Positions 20,683 to 32,582 of a stretch of DNA of 64,000 nt are shown piece by piece. The stretch comes from Planctomycetota bacterium (GTDB lineage Bacteria; Planctomycetota; UBA1135; GCA-002686595), in NCBI GenBank assembly GCA_016795325.1, contig JAEUHY010000012.1, forward strand, positions 124,001 to 188,000. The letters are read 5' to 3'. Every line of letters starts with the position of its first letter. Position 1 is the first letter of the stretch. The notes under the pieces were generated by a model, which made no database searches, was not told the origin of the DNA, and was given only the letters and a program-made list of their open reading frames with translations. The position numbers and the translations under genes are program-made.

Positions 20683-21240
20683 CTACAAGTCGGCGCGCTT
20701 CACGCCGTGTTCGTAGCGCCCGCTGGCCTTTGTGTCCGGCTCGCCGTCGACGTTGAAGCGCCGACAGACGCCGTGCAGCTTTCCGTCGGAGTAATCCGCC
20801 TCACACGCCAGGCGACCGTTCTCGTGCCAAGTGCGCAGCCGCCCGTGCCGTCGTCCGTGGCGTCGCTCGCACTCGAACTCGAGTTGTCCGTTGGCGTGCC
20901 AGCCGCGCTCGGGGCCGTGCAACTCGTCGCTGAGGTACTCGCCTTCCCAGCGCAGCGAGCCGTCGTCGCGCCACACGCGCCATGGGCCTTCCTTGCGACC
21001 CTCGATCCAGCGGCCCTCGGCCGCCCGCGCGCCGTTGCGGTGCAACGCGACCGACAGGCCCGCCGTCTCCGAACTCGGCGCGAGTCCGGCGTCCAGCCAG
21101 GCGTCGACGGGCGCGAAGTCCGCTTGCGAGTCGAGCGTGGGGCCGCTGGCGTCGACCTGTCCGCACGCGCCGAGCGCGAACGCGACGACGAGCGCCGCGG
21201 CGAGCCGTCGAGCCTGGGCGAGACCTGCGTGGGAGTGCAT
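20683..21240 (-). CDS. MORN-repeat lipoprotein (YwqK-like)
   Basis: 185 residues. The N-terminus ends in ALGAC, a good lipobox, so the protein is likely lipid-anchored. The rest has repeated MORN-variant units (GRWIEGRKEGPWRVWRDDG, GEYLSDELHGPERGWHANG, RLRTWHENG, YSDGKLHG), the pattern of the YwqK 'toxin-antitoxin antitoxin' family. That database name is historical; no toxin gene is adjacent. MORN repeats form beta-hairpin sheets that may bind lipid or protein. It lies 20 bp downstream of the M14 peptidase stop on the same strand and is likely co-transcribed with it. Confidence 0.85.
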   Translation of the reverse strand: MHSHAGLAQARRLAAALVVAFALGACGQVDASGPTLDSQADFAPVDAWLDAGLAPSSETAGLSVALHRNGARAAEGRWIEGRKEGPWRVWRDDGSLRWEGEYLSDELHGPERGWHANGQLEFECERRHGRRHGRLRTWHENGRLACEADYSDGKLHGVCRRFNVDGEPDTKASGRYEHGVKRADL

Positions 21241-21260
21241 GCGCGACCTCGCTACTCAAC

Positions 21261-24197
<2,937 letters not shown>

Positions 24198-24248
24198 GGA
24201 GGGCTGGGGAGTGTAGCCACGGCGGTGCGTACACTCGCGCGCACGCAC

Positions 24249-25679
24249 ATGGCGAACGAACTGGAACCGCTGCGGATCGGAGCGCTCACGTCGGAAGGTG
24301 TGGGCGCGAACGAGGTGCGCAGTCCGTTCGACGGACGTCTGGTCGGGCGCTGCGCGCAAGCTGGCGCCGAGCACATGGACAGCGCGCTCGAGTTGGCGCA
24401 GCGCGCGCGACCGATCGCGGCGGCGACGAGCACGGCGCTGCGCGCCAACGTGCTCGAACGCGTTGCACGCGGGCTGCGCGAGGACGCAGAAGCGCTCGCG
24501 GTGCGCATCGCGCTCGAGGTCGGCAAACCACTCGCGCTCGCACGCGCCGAAGTGGAGCGGGCGGCGCTGACCTTCGAACTGGCGGCGAGCGCAGCGCGCA
24601 CGTACTGCGTCGCCACGCCGCCGGTCGACCTCGATCCACGCGGCGTCGGCCGTGTGGCCTGGACCCAGCGCGTTCCGCGCGGCGTCGTCGCCGCGATCAC
24701 GCCCTTCAACTTTCCGCTCAACCTCGCGGCCCACAAGCTCGCTCCCGCCGTGGCGGCCGGCGCGCCGTTCGTGCTCAAGCCCGCGCCGCAGGCGCCGCTC
24801 ACGGGACTCGATCTGGTGCGCCGCATCGTGGAAGCGGGTTGGCCCGCTGAAGCTGCGTTCGGGTTGCCGTGTGCGCCGGTTGTCGCGCAGCGACTCGCGG
24901 AGGACCGCCGCGTGGCCGTGTTGTCGTTCACGGGCAGCGACGCGGTGGGCTGGAAACTCGCCGCGCTCGCGGCGCGCAAGCGCGTCGTGCTCGAACTCGG
25001 CGGCGCGGCCCCGTGCATCGTCGACGAGACCGTCGATCTCGCGCCCCTTGCGCCGCTCCTGGTGGCCTCGGCGTTCGCGTACGCGGGGCAGGTGTGCATC
25101 AAGACGCAGCGTGTGCTCGTGCAGCGCAGTCGCTTCGCGGAGTTGCTCGACTTGCTCGCCGCAGGCGCGCGCGCGGTGCGCTGCGGCGATCCGCTCGACC
25201 CCGCGACGTCGGTCGGCCCGCTGATCGACGAGCGCAGCCTCGAGCGTGTTCAGGCGTGGATCGACGAGGCCCGCCGCGGCGGCGCGCGGCTGGTGTGCGG
25301 CGGCGAACGCGAGGGCAACGTCGTTCGGCCCGCGCTGCTCACCGACGTGCCCGACGGCGCGCGCATCTCCTGCGACGAGGTTTTCGGGCCGGTGCTCAAC
25401 GTCGAGCCGTTCGAGCGCTTCGAGGACGCGCTCGTGCGCGCGAACGCCACTCGCTTCGGCTTGCAGGCCGGAGTGTTCACGCGCGACCTCGCGCGCGCGC
25501 TCGCGGCGCAACGCGAACTCGAGTTCGGCGCCGTGATCGTCAACGACACGCCGACGCTGCGCCTCGACGCGCTGGCGTACGGCGGCACGAAGGACTCCGG
25601 CGTGGGGCGCGAGGGGCCTGCGTACGCGCTCGAGGAGTACACCGAGCCGCGTTTGTGCGTGCTCCGCGCGGCGCCTTGA
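24249..25679 (+). CDS. NAD(P)-dependent aldehyde dehydrogenase
   Basis: 476 residues with standard ALDH motifs: TPFNFPLNL in the cofactor domain, FTGSDAVGWKL, the catalytic Glu in LELGGAAP (~249) and nucleophile Cys in GQVCIKTQR (~283). It is only distantly like the ALDH7-type enzyme at 9535. The GQVCIKTQR context and length resemble the succinate-semialdehyde/lactaldehyde/glyceraldehyde-3-phosphate (non-phosphorylating) group, so the substrate is open. Cytoplasmic. Its stop is only four bases from the stop of the convergent membrane protein gene, leaving no room for a separate terminator. Confidence 0.9.
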   Translation: MANELEPLRIGALTSEGVGANEVRSPFDGRLVGRCAQAGAEHMDSALELAQRARPIAAATSTALRANVLERVARGLREDAEALAVRIALEVGKPLALARAEVERAALTFELAASAARTYCVATPPVDLDPRGVGRVAWTQRVPRGVVAAITPFNFPLNLAAHKLAPAVAAGAPFVLKPAPQAPLTGLDLVRRIVEAGWPAEAAFGLPCAPVVAQRLAEDRRVAVLSFTGSDAVGWKLAALAARKRVVLELGGAAPCIVDETVDLAPLAPLLVASAFAYAGQVCIKTQRVLVQRSRFAELLDLLAAGARAVRCGDPLDPATSVGPLIDERSLERVQAWIDEARRGGARLVCGGEREGNVVRPALLTDVPDGARISCDEVFGPVLNVEPFERFEDALVRANATRFGLQAGVFTRDLARALAAQRELEFGAVIVNDTPTLRLDALAYGGTKDSGVGREGPAYALEEYTEPRLCVLRAAP

Positions 25680-25683
25680 TGCG

Positions 25684-27438
25684 TCAGCGCGCGTTGCGAG
25701 CCGCGATGCGCTGTTCGAGTTCGCGCGCGGCTGCGTCCCGCGGATCGAGTTCGCGCGCACGCGCGATCGCCTCCCGCGCGGCGCCGAGTTCACCGCGCTC
25801 GAGTTCGGCGCGCGCGCGGCCTCGCCAAGCCGAGGCGTTGCCCGGCGCGAGCTCGCACGCGCGTTCGTAGGCGCTCGCTGCTCCGTTCCAGTCCTGCAGG
25901 CGCAGCCGCGCGCTGCCGAGGTTGATCCAGGCCACCGGGTTCGCCGGACCGAGTTGCGTCGCGAAGGCGAAGGACTGTTCTGCTCCGGCGAAATCTCCGG
26001 CCTCGAAGTCGAGGCGGCCGAGGTTCGACCACGGCCGGCCGTAGTTGGGATCGAGCTCCACGGCGCGTCGCCAGTGTTCTTTCGCGCGCGCGGGCTCGTT
26101 GTCCTCTTCGGCCGCGAGCCCCAGCTCGTTGTGCGCTCGTGCGTCGCCCGGGACCCAGCGCGCCGTTTCGCGCCAGTAGCTCGCGCGGTCGGAGTACACC
26201 GCGCTGCGTTGCCACGCTCCGGCGATGGCGAGAGCGAGCAGCGCGCGCGGAATCCAGCCTGCGCGTCCGGCGAACGCGCGCGCGGCGAGTTGCTCGAGGA
26301 GCGCCAGCGCGAGCAGCAGCGGCAGGTAGGCAAGGCGCGGTGCGAACAGCACGCCGACCGGTACGAGCTGCATCCACGGCAACATCGCGAGCGCTGCGAA
26401 CAGGGCCGAGAACGCGGCGATCGGGCGCGTGGTGGCGCTGCGGCGCAGCGCGATGGCGCCGCCGGCGGCGAGGGCGAGCCACGCGCACCATCCGAGCGCG
26501 CCGAGCGTCGCACTCGCGTCGGTGAAGTCGGGCGCGCGCTCGTAGTTCGGCGGATATCCGACGGGCGCCGCGACGATCCGTAGTGCCTCGAGCGCCGCGC
26601 GGCCTCCGATCAACAGGCGCTCGTGCCAGTGCACGTCGGCGAGCGGAGCGTGCGGCGCACTTGGCAGCGGCGAACCGTACACCTGCGCTCGAAGCGCTCC
26701 GTAGATCAGCAGTGCGAGCGCACACCCCGTTGCGCTCGACCACGCCATGCGTCGCGAGTGCACGAGTGCGACGGCCACGAGCACCGGCGCGAAGACGAGC
26801 GCGTCTTCCTTGGCGAGCAGCGCGAACACCAGTCCTGCACAAGCGCCGCCGCTAGCGAGCAGCGTGCGCACGCCGGTCAGCGTGCGAAACGGCACGGCGA
26901 GCAGCGCGATCCACACGGCCGCGGAGAGTCCGCCGAGCGCGGAGAGCAGCGAGGTGCGGCCGGAGATCCAGGCCACGCTGTCGGCGAGCGCGGGATGGAC
27001 GGCGAACAGCGCCAGTCCGAATCCGATGCCGCGCTTGCGTTCGGCGCCGAGCAGGATCAGCAGCACGCCCGCGAGCCCGACCACCGCCGCGTGGAGCACC
27101 ACGTTGGTCAGGTGGAAGCCCCACACCGCGTCGCCGTACAGCCAGCGGTCGAGGCGCAGGGAGAGCACGGCGATGGGGCGGTAGTGTCCCGCGCGGCTCA
27201 GGTGCTCCCAGTAGTCGCGTTCGAACGCGGCGAGGGCGGGGAGGCTGCGTTCGACGACGGGGTTGCCGACGATGGCCTCGGCGTCGTCGAAGGACCAGCC
27301 GGAAGCGCGCAGGGCGGGCAACCACGCGAGCAGGGCCAGGGCGACGCACAGCAGCACGTTGCGCGGTCCGGGCGCTGCGCCGAGAGCTCCGTGGGTCGCG
27401 CCCTGCGCTGCGTGACTGGCCAGCATGTCCGCGAGCAT
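25684..27438 (-). CDS. Multi-spanning membrane protein with C-terminal TPRs (TMTC/GT-C-like)
   Basis: 584 residues. The N-terminal ~400 residues contain about ten hydrophobic segments; the first periplasmic loop has WSFDDAEAIVGNPVV, the acidic pair typical of GT-C-fold glycosyltransferases and the TMTC family. The last ~170 residues are tetratricopeptide repeats (AKEHWRRAVELDPNYGRPWSNLG and following). Proteins of this layout are predicted lipid-sugar-dependent glycosyltransferases acting on exported proteins; this one is uncharacterised. ATGs at 27438 and 27426 are both possible starts. Diverges from another membrane protein gene. Confidence 0.8.
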   Translation of the reverse strand: MLADMLASHAAQGATHGALGAAPGPRNVLLCVALALLAWLPALRASGWSFDDAEAIVGNPVVERSLPALAAFERDYWEHLSRAGHYRPIAVLSLRLDRWLYGDAVWGFHLTNVVLHAAVVGLAGVLLILLGAERKRGIGFGLALFAVHPALADSVAWISGRTSLLSALGGLSAAVWIALLAVPFRTLTGVRTLLASGGACAGLVFALLAKEDALVFAPVLVAVALVHSRRMAWSSATGCALALLIYGALRAQVYGSPLPSAPHAPLADVHWHERLLIGGRAALEALRIVAAPVGYPPNYERAPDFTDASATLGALGWCAWLALAAGGAIALRRSATTRPIAAFSALFAALAMLPWMQLVPVGVLFAPRLAYLPLLLALALLEQLAARAFAGRAGWIPRALLALAIAGAWQRSAVYSDRASYWRETARWVPGDARAHNELGLAAEEDNEPARAKEHWRRAVELDPNYGRPWSNLGRLDFEAGDFAGAEQSFAFATQLGPANPVAWINLGSARLRLQDWNGAASAYERACELAPGNASAWRGRARAELERGELGAAREAIARARELDPRDAAARELEQRIAARNAR

Positions 27439-27570
27439 GGCGCGCTCGGTCGCGGCCGTCCACGCGTTGCGTCAACGGCGCTCTGCGCTCCGCGGTCGTC
27501 CAGTCGCACCCGGACGCTCGTCGGCGCGTCGACGCGCGCGAGCCGAACTGCTAGGGTCGCGCCCAACAGC

Positions 27571-29418
27571 ATGAGCGGCGAGCAACCGGCGGACGCGGGC
27601 GGGCGCGGCGGGCGCTGGGCGGAGTTCGCGGCCTGGGCGGCGCTGTTCTGCGCCGCGCGCTGGGCGCTCGCGCTCGCCTTCGGCGACGTGTTCGCGTACC
27701 TCGAGGAGTACGAGAAGGCCGCGGCCGGCGTGGCGTTGCTCGACGAACTCGGCCTGCCGCGCTCGCAACTCGCCTACCACCCGTATGAGGGCGGCGGGTT
27801 CGTGGTCAGCCACCTCGACGCGCTGGTGTTCGCCGCGCTGGGCCACAGCGTGCTCGCGCTCAAGCTCGTCGCGGTCGCGCTGGGCGTAGTGCTCCTCGCC
27901 GTGGTCTGGCGCCTGGCGCTGCGCGCCGGCGGCCCCGTGTGCGCACGCGCCGTCGCGGCGCTGTTCGTGTTCGCGCCCGCGAGCGTGCAGCAGACCTCGC
28001 TGCTCGCGCTCGGCATCCACTTCCACGCGCTGATCTTCGTCGGCGCGGTGTTGCTGGGCTCGCTCGCCGTGCTCGAGGGCGCGGCGTCGCGGCGTGCGCT
28101 GTGGTGGTGGACCGGACTGGCCGCGGGCTTCGGGCTGTTCTTCAGCTACCAACTCGCGCTCACCAACGCTGTCGCGCTCGGCGCCGTGTGCGTGCTCGCC
28201 CGCCGCGAGCGGCAGCACGTGCTCCGCGGGGTTCCGCTGGCGCTCGCCGGCGCCGCACTCGGGCTCGCGCCGCTGGGCTGGATGGCCTGGAGCACCGGCG
28301 CAGCCGTGTTCGACATCCACGGGACCGATCCGCTGGCGACGGACACGTCGAAGCTCGAGTTGTTGAGCGGCTTCGCGAGTTCGCTGTGGACGGGCCGCAG
28401 CGGGCTCGAGCGCGCCGCGTTGCTCGCCGTACTGCTCACGCCGTGGTGCGGACTCGTCGCGTTCGCCCAGCGCGGCGCCCTGCGCACGCTGGCCGCGCTC
28501 GTGGCCGCGCACGCCGCGTTGTTTGCCGCCGCGTACGTCGGGCTGGGCTTCACGGTCGGTCGCGTGGTGCACTACTTCCTGTTGCAGCGCGCGATGCCGC
28601 TGTGGTTCTTCGGACTGCTCGCGACAGGTTGCGGAGTCGCCGCGCTGTGGCGCCGCGGCGCGCGCAAGCTGGCGCTGGTGCTCGTCCTCGGGCCTGCGCT
28701 CGTGGGCGTGTTCGACTTGTCGCGCCTGCTCGCGGCGGCGCAGCCGCACGACTGGGCCGCGCACGCTCGCACACTGGCGACGACGAAGGCCTACGCGTAT
28801 CCGCAGTACCTGCAGAAGATCGGCCCGCGCAGCGGGCTCGAGCGCGTCGCGTTGGCGCGCGTCGTGCAACGCTTCGACGAAGAGGACCGCGAGTGGCTGG
28901 CCGACGGGCTAGCGAACGGCCTGTACGGCGGGACTTCCGTCACACCGGAGCTGGTCCGAGCTGAACTCGCGCAGGCCGGCTGGAGCGACGCCGACAGCGT
29001 GTGGCGCTGCATCGGGCTTGCCTTGCGCAACGAGTGGGGCGGCGACATCGCCGCGCGGCTCGATCGAGCGCGTGCTCAGCCGGCGGAGCAGCACGCAGCA
29101 CTCTTCGAGGCCATCGGACGATTCGGCACTCGCTTCTATCCGACCGCGGACCTCGTCGAGCGCGAGCTCGCGCAGGGCCTCGCCGCGTCCGCGCCGCGCG
29201 AGTTCTTCTTCGGGCTGGGGCTGCGCATGTGGGCCGTGCGCGGCGACGCTCGCCGCGTTCACTACCACGCGCCCGCCAGCGGTCCGTGGTGCTTCGACAC
29301 GCGCGCCTTCGAAGCGCTCGCAGCGGCGCAGCCGCCGGACATCGCGGCCGCGCTGCGCGCGGGGTTCGAGCACGCGGCCGCGCTCGCGCGCCTCGACGGC
29401 CGCGACGCGTCGCGCTGA
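27571..29418 (+). CDS. Multi-spanning membrane protein, unknown function
   Basis: 615 residues from ATG 27571. About ten hydrophobic segments fill residues 15-400, followed by a ~210-residue hydrophilic Ala/Arg-rich domain. The first loop (AYLEEYEKAAAGVALL) has an acidic cluster where GT-C glycosyltransferases carry catalytic acids, but the family is not clear. The C-terminal domain contains repeated Gly-rich helical units (WLADGLANGLYGG, LAQGLAAS.PREFFFGLGLRMW). It diverges from the TMTC-like gene across 132 bp and ends at a strong hairpin. A role in envelope glycan or protein glycosylation is inference from topology only. Confidence 0.7.
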   Translation: MSGEQPADAGGRGGRWAEFAAWAALFCAARWALALAFGDVFAYLEEYEKAAAGVALLDELGLPRSQLAYHPYEGGGFVVSHLDALVFAALGHSVLALKLVAVALGVVLLAVVWRLALRAGGPVCARAVAALFVFAPASVQQTSLLALGIHFHALIFVGAVLLGSLAVLEGAASRRALWWWTGLAAGFGLFFSYQLALTNAVALGAVCVLARRERQHVLRGVPLALAGAALGLAPLGWMAWSTGAAVFDIHGTDPLATDTSKLELLSGFASSLWTGRSGLERAALLAVLLTPWCGLVAFAQRGALRTLAALVAAHAALFAAAYVGLGFTVGRVVHYFLLQRAMPLWFFGLLATGCGVAALWRRGARKLALVLVLGPALVGVFDLSRLLAAAQPHDWAAHARTLATTKAYAYPQYLQKIGPRSGLERVALARVVQRFDEEDREWLADGLANGLYGGTSVTPELVRAELAQAGWSDADSVWRCIGLALRNEWGGDIAARLDRARAQPAEQHAALFEAIGRFGTRFYPTADLVERELAQGLAASAPREFFFGLGLRMWAVRGDARRVHYHAPASGPWCFDTRAFEALAAAQPPDIAAALRAGFEHAAALARLDGRDASR

Positions 29419-29453
29419 AGCTTGCGCGCCCGCGGAGCGGCGTTCGGGAAAGA

Positions 29454-29496
29454 CTGCGGCGCGCCGCGGATCGAAAGGACCCGCGGCGCGCCGCAG
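29454..29496. terminator. Strong bidirectional hairpin terminator
   Basis: A perfect 16-bp inverted repeat (29454-29469 with 29481-29496, starting CTGCGGCGCGCCGCGG) has an 11-base loop. It sits between two convergent genes, the membrane protein and the radical SAM gene. There is no T-run; the stem is entirely GC-rich apart from its outermost pairs. Confidence 0.75.
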
Positions 29497-29533
29497 CGAA
29501 CGTTGCGCTCGATGGCGCTTGATCCGAGCGTGC

Positions 29534-31063
29534 TCAGTCGACCGTGACGGTCGGCACCTGCAGAGCGACTTGGTCGCGCTGCGTGCGGTCGAAGGAGCCC
29601 CGCCATTCGCTGGAGCGCACGCGGCTGCGGTACTGCGCGCGGCGGCGGCGCACTTCGAACCAGTCGCTGATCAGCTCGGGGTGCTGGATCATCGCGCGCA
29701 GGCGTTCGAGCTTGCGCGAGAGGCGCGACTTCAAGCTGCGCGTGACCTTGGCGTGGGTCTTGATGAGGCCCTCGCGCTCGGTGCGCAACTCGTCGAAGGT
29801 GAAGTTGGGGTGCTTGTACGTCTCGGTGCCGTGCCAGTAGTGGAAGTCGATCTCCGCCACGTCGCGCAGCAGGTACGGCTTGAGCTGCTCGTAGATCTCC
29901 GTCCCGGGGATCGGCTGCAGCAGCGACACGCAGATCGAGTCGGGCCGCGTGCTGGTGACGATGTACTCGGTCAGCTTGTGGTCCTTCTTGGTCTCCTGCG
30001 GGAAGCCGAACATCAGGAAGTACTTGAAGTACATCCCGACCTCGCGGTTGAGCTTCGCGGCGGCCTGGATCTTCTCGACCGTCAGGCCCTTCTTCACGCT
30101 GACGAGCACGTCGGGCGAGCCCGACTCCAGCCCGTAGTAGATCTTCACGCAGCCGGCCTTGCGCATCCAACGCAGGAGCTCGAAGTCCATCGTGTCCAGG
30201 CGCGACTCGCAGGCCCACTCGAAGTACAGGCCGCGGCGGATGATCTCCTTGCAGACCGCGATCACGCGCTTGCGCTGGATCGTGAACAGGTCGTCGAAGA
30301 ACATCATCTGCGGCGGGTTGTAGGTCACCAGCAGGTGTTCGATCAGGTCGACCGTGCGCTCCGGGCTCATCGCGCGGTACTGGCGCGGCGTCATCTCGGC
30401 GTCGCAGAACGTGCACGCGTACGGGCAGCCGCGTGAGGTGATCAGCGTCACACCCGGGTTCACCATCAGGCGCATGTAGCGCGGGATGTCGTACAGGTGG
30501 TACGCGGGGAAGGGCAGCTCGTCGACCTTCTTCACCAGCGGACGGCGCGGCGTCTTCACCATCTCGCCGTCCTTCATGTACGTGATGCCGAGGATCTCGC
30601 CCCACTTGTAGGGCTCGGTGTAGTTCTCGAGCACCTCGGGCAGCGTCAGGTCACCCTCGCCCTGCACGCAGATGTCGGCGGCGCCGGCGTCGAGGAAGAA
30701 CTCGGGGTTGGTGGTCGGGTGGGGGCCGCCCATGACCACGAACTTGTGCAGTTCGTTGCGCGCGATTTGGCCCAGTTCGCGCGCGCGCCGCGCGTTCGGC
30801 GTGAGCGAGGAAATGCCGACCACGTCGGCCCATTCCATCGTCGAACGCAGCTTGTCGAAGTCCTCGATCGAGTCGTCGAGCAGGCGCACGTCGTAGCCGC
30901 CGCGCTGCAGCAGGCCGGCGGCGAGGATGGCGATGCCCAGCGGCGGATAGATCTCGTCGCGGGCCATCTCGCCCTTGACGGCTTTCTCGTCGGCGAAAAC
31001 GGCCGCGGCGCGCTCGCGCAAAACCTGGCTCTTGGCGTAGATCAGAACGACCTTGAGCGTCAT
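29534..31063 (-). CDS. B12-binding-domain radical SAM protein
   Basis: 509 residues from ATG 31063 with GGAGAG upstream. Residues ~1-150 form a cobalamin-binding-like Rossmann domain (PPLGIAILAAGLL, DDSIEDFD, MGGPHPTTNP); residues ~195-420 form the radical SAM barrel with the iron-sulfur motif CPYACTFC (Cys213, 217, 220). GLESGSPDVL and LMFGFPQET are typical of the elongator-like radical SAM core. This architecture occurs in methyltransferases and cyclases of lipid, hopanoid and cofactor pathways; the substrate here cannot be assigned. Faces the xseB cluster across a 219-bp divergent region containing a 16-bp dyad. Confidence 0.88.
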   Translation of the reverse strand: MTLKVVLIYAKSQVLRERAAAVFADEKAVKGEMARDEIYPPLGIAILAAGLLQRGGYDVRLLDDSIEDFDKLRSTMEWADVVGISSLTPNARRARELGQIARNELHKFVVMGGPHPTTNPEFFLDAGAADICVQGEGDLTLPEVLENYTEPYKWGEILGITYMKDGEMVKTPRRPLVKKVDELPFPAYHLYDIPRYMRLMVNPGVTLITSRGCPYACTFCDAEMTPRQYRAMSPERTVDLIEHLLVTYNPPQMMFFDDLFTIQRKRVIAVCKEIIRRGLYFEWACESRLDTMDFELLRWMRKAGCVKIYYGLESGSPDVLVSVKKGLTVEKIQAAAKLNREVGMYFKYFLMFGFPQETKKDHKLTEYIVTSTRPDSICVSLLQPIPGTEIYEQLKPYLLRDVAEIDFHYWHGTETYKHPNFTFDELRTEREGLIKTHAKVTRSLKSRLSRKLERLRAMIQHPELISDWFEVRRRRAQYRSRVRSSEWRGSFDRTQRDQVALQVPTVTVD

Positions 31064-31199
31064 CGAAGGACTCTCCGGGCTGTGGTGCGGATGCAGTGGT
31101 GTCAAGTCCAGGAGAGTAGGCGTCGGGCCCGTCCCCACTCCCCTCACAAAAACAGAGCGTGGCATCGACGCGATGGCGCGCCCCGCTCCATAGAGAAGT

Positions 31200-31215
31200 C
31201 TACCGTGAACGGTAG
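31200..31215. promoter_or_regulatory. 16-bp dyad in a divergent promoter region
   Basis: CTACCGT-GA-ACGGTAG is a perfect inverted repeat with 7-bp arms and a 2-base spacer, in the intergenic region between the radical SAM gene and xseB. Its short arms and central location suit a dimeric transcription regulator rather than a terminator. No cognate regulator is visible in the window. Confidence 0.4.
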
Positions 31216-31282
31216 GGTGTGCAAGGCGCGTGATCGACCGCGAAGGCCTTTCCACGCGCTCTCGTCAACCTAGACTCCCACC

Positions 31283-31546
31283 ATGACGCGTCCTGCGCAG
31301 CAGCAAAATTCCACGGAAGTGGAGAGCTTCGACCAGCGGCTCGAACGCTTGGAAAAGATCGTCACCGAGCTCGAGCAGGGCCGCATCGGGCTCGAGCTCG
31401 CGATCGAGCGCTACCAGGAAGGCGCAGCGTTGCTGCGCTCGTGCCGCGGCACGCTGGAGTGCTTCCGCAAGCGCATCGAAGAGCTGCAGGAAAACGGCGC
31501 CCTGCGTGCCTTCGAGGGCGATCCTGACGCACAGGCGCGGCCTTGA
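31283..31546 (+). CDS. xseB: Exodeoxyribonuclease VII small subunit
   Basis: 87 residues, the normal size. The core FDQRLERLEKIVTELEQG followed by LELAIERYQEGAALLRSC is the XseB signature. XseB binds XseA to form the exonuclease that degrades single-stranded DNA to short oligonucleotides. No xseA is in the window. The stop overlaps the TTG start of the prenyl synthase gene (TTGA), and the xseB-ispA-dxs order is the same as in many Gram-negatives, which supports the identification and an operon. Confidence 0.92.
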   Translation: MTRPAQQQNSTEVESFDQRLERLEKIVTELEQGRIGLELAIERYQEGAALLRSCRGTLECFRKRIEELQENGALRAFEGDPDAQARP

Positions 31547-32457
31547 GCGGGGGAGAGACGTCGGCGCCGACGCAGCGCGACCTCGCCGCCCAGTGGCTGG
31601 CGGATGCGCGCGCGTGGCTCGAGCCCGAGTTGGCCGCGGCCTTCGCCGAACTCGACCATGCTCCGCCGCGTTTGGTCGAGGCGATGGCCTACGCGACCCT
31701 CGACGGAGGCAAGCGGCTGCGGCCTGCGCTCGTGCGTCTGGCCTGCCACTGGAACGGCGGAAACGACGAAGACGCGCGCGGACCCGCCATCGCGGTGGAG
31801 TGCATCCACGCCTACAGCCTGGTGCACGACGACCTGCCCTGCATGGACGACGATGCCTGGCGGCGCGGCCGACCGAGCTGCCACGCGGCCTTCGGCGAGG
31901 CGCTCGCGCTGCTGGCCGCGGACGCGCTGCAGTCGCTCGCGTTCGAGTACGTGGCGCGCGCGCCGCGCGGCAACGTGTCCTCGCTGGTTCGAACGCTGGC
32001 GAGCGCCGTCGGCGCGCGTGGGATGGTCGGCGGGCAGGTGCTCGACATGGCGCTGACCGGCGCCGCGGCTTCCGGGCTGGGCGAGGTGACGCGCATGCAG
32101 GCCATGAAGACCGGCGCGCTCATCGCCGCGTCCGCGCGCTTGGGGGCGGAGGCGGCCGGTGCGCCGGCGCGCCGCTGCGACCAGGTCGAGGCCTGGGGCG
32201 CGGCCCTGGGGCGCTGCTTCCAGGCCATCGACGACGTGCTCGACGTGACCGCCGACCGGGCCAGCCTGGGGAAAACGCCTGGGAAGGACGCCGCGCAACG
32301 CAAGCCGACCCTGGTCGCGGCGCTCGGCCTGGAGGGGGCGCGCGCCTATGCCGCCGAGCAGGCCGAGGCCGCCCAGACCCTCGCGCGGGACTTGGGCGGG
32401 CCCTTCGCGGCCACGGCGCTTGGGTTTGGCGCGCTCCTGCTCGATCGACGTTCGTGA
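31543..32457 (+). CDS. ispA: Polyprenyl (farnesyl) diphosphate synthase
   Basis: 304 residues from TTG 31543, overlapping the xseB stop. The first aspartate-rich motif is DDLPCMDDD, the second DDVLD, and GGKRLRPALVRL binds isopentenyl diphosphate. The family condenses isopentenyl diphosphate with allylic diphosphates in steps, giving farnesyl or geranylgeranyl diphosphate. Length and the short segment between the chain-length residues and the first Asp motif suit a C15/C20 synthase. Its place between xseB and dxs ties it to the MEP isoprenoid pathway. Confidence 0.92.
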   Translation: MSGGETSAPTQRDLAAQWLADARAWLEPELAAAFAELDHAPPRLVEAMAYATLDGGKRLRPALVRLACHWNGGNDEDARGPAIAVECIHAYSLVHDDLPCMDDDAWRRGRPSCHAAFGEALALLAADALQSLAFEYVARAPRGNVSSLVRTLASAVGARGMVGGQVLDMALTGAAASGLGEVTRMQAMKTGALIAASARLGAEAAGAPARRCDQVEAWGAALGRCFQAIDDVLDVTADRASLGKTPGKDAAQRKPTLVAALGLEGARAYAAEQAEAAQTLARDLGGPFAATALGFGALLLDRRS

Positions 32458-32582
32458 CGAGCCCAATTCGCCGATTCGCGACCGCTCCGACTCCTCCTCC
32501 GCGCCCCGGCTCAACCGCGGCGGGCGTTGCATTGCCGGACGACATCGCCAAGGATGATCTGTCCGCCCCCGGGAAACCCGCT

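Noticed and set aside
20683..21240. Toxin-antitoxin locus from the YwqK-type name
   Set aside because: The protein is a MORN lipoprotein and there is no adjacent small toxin gene.
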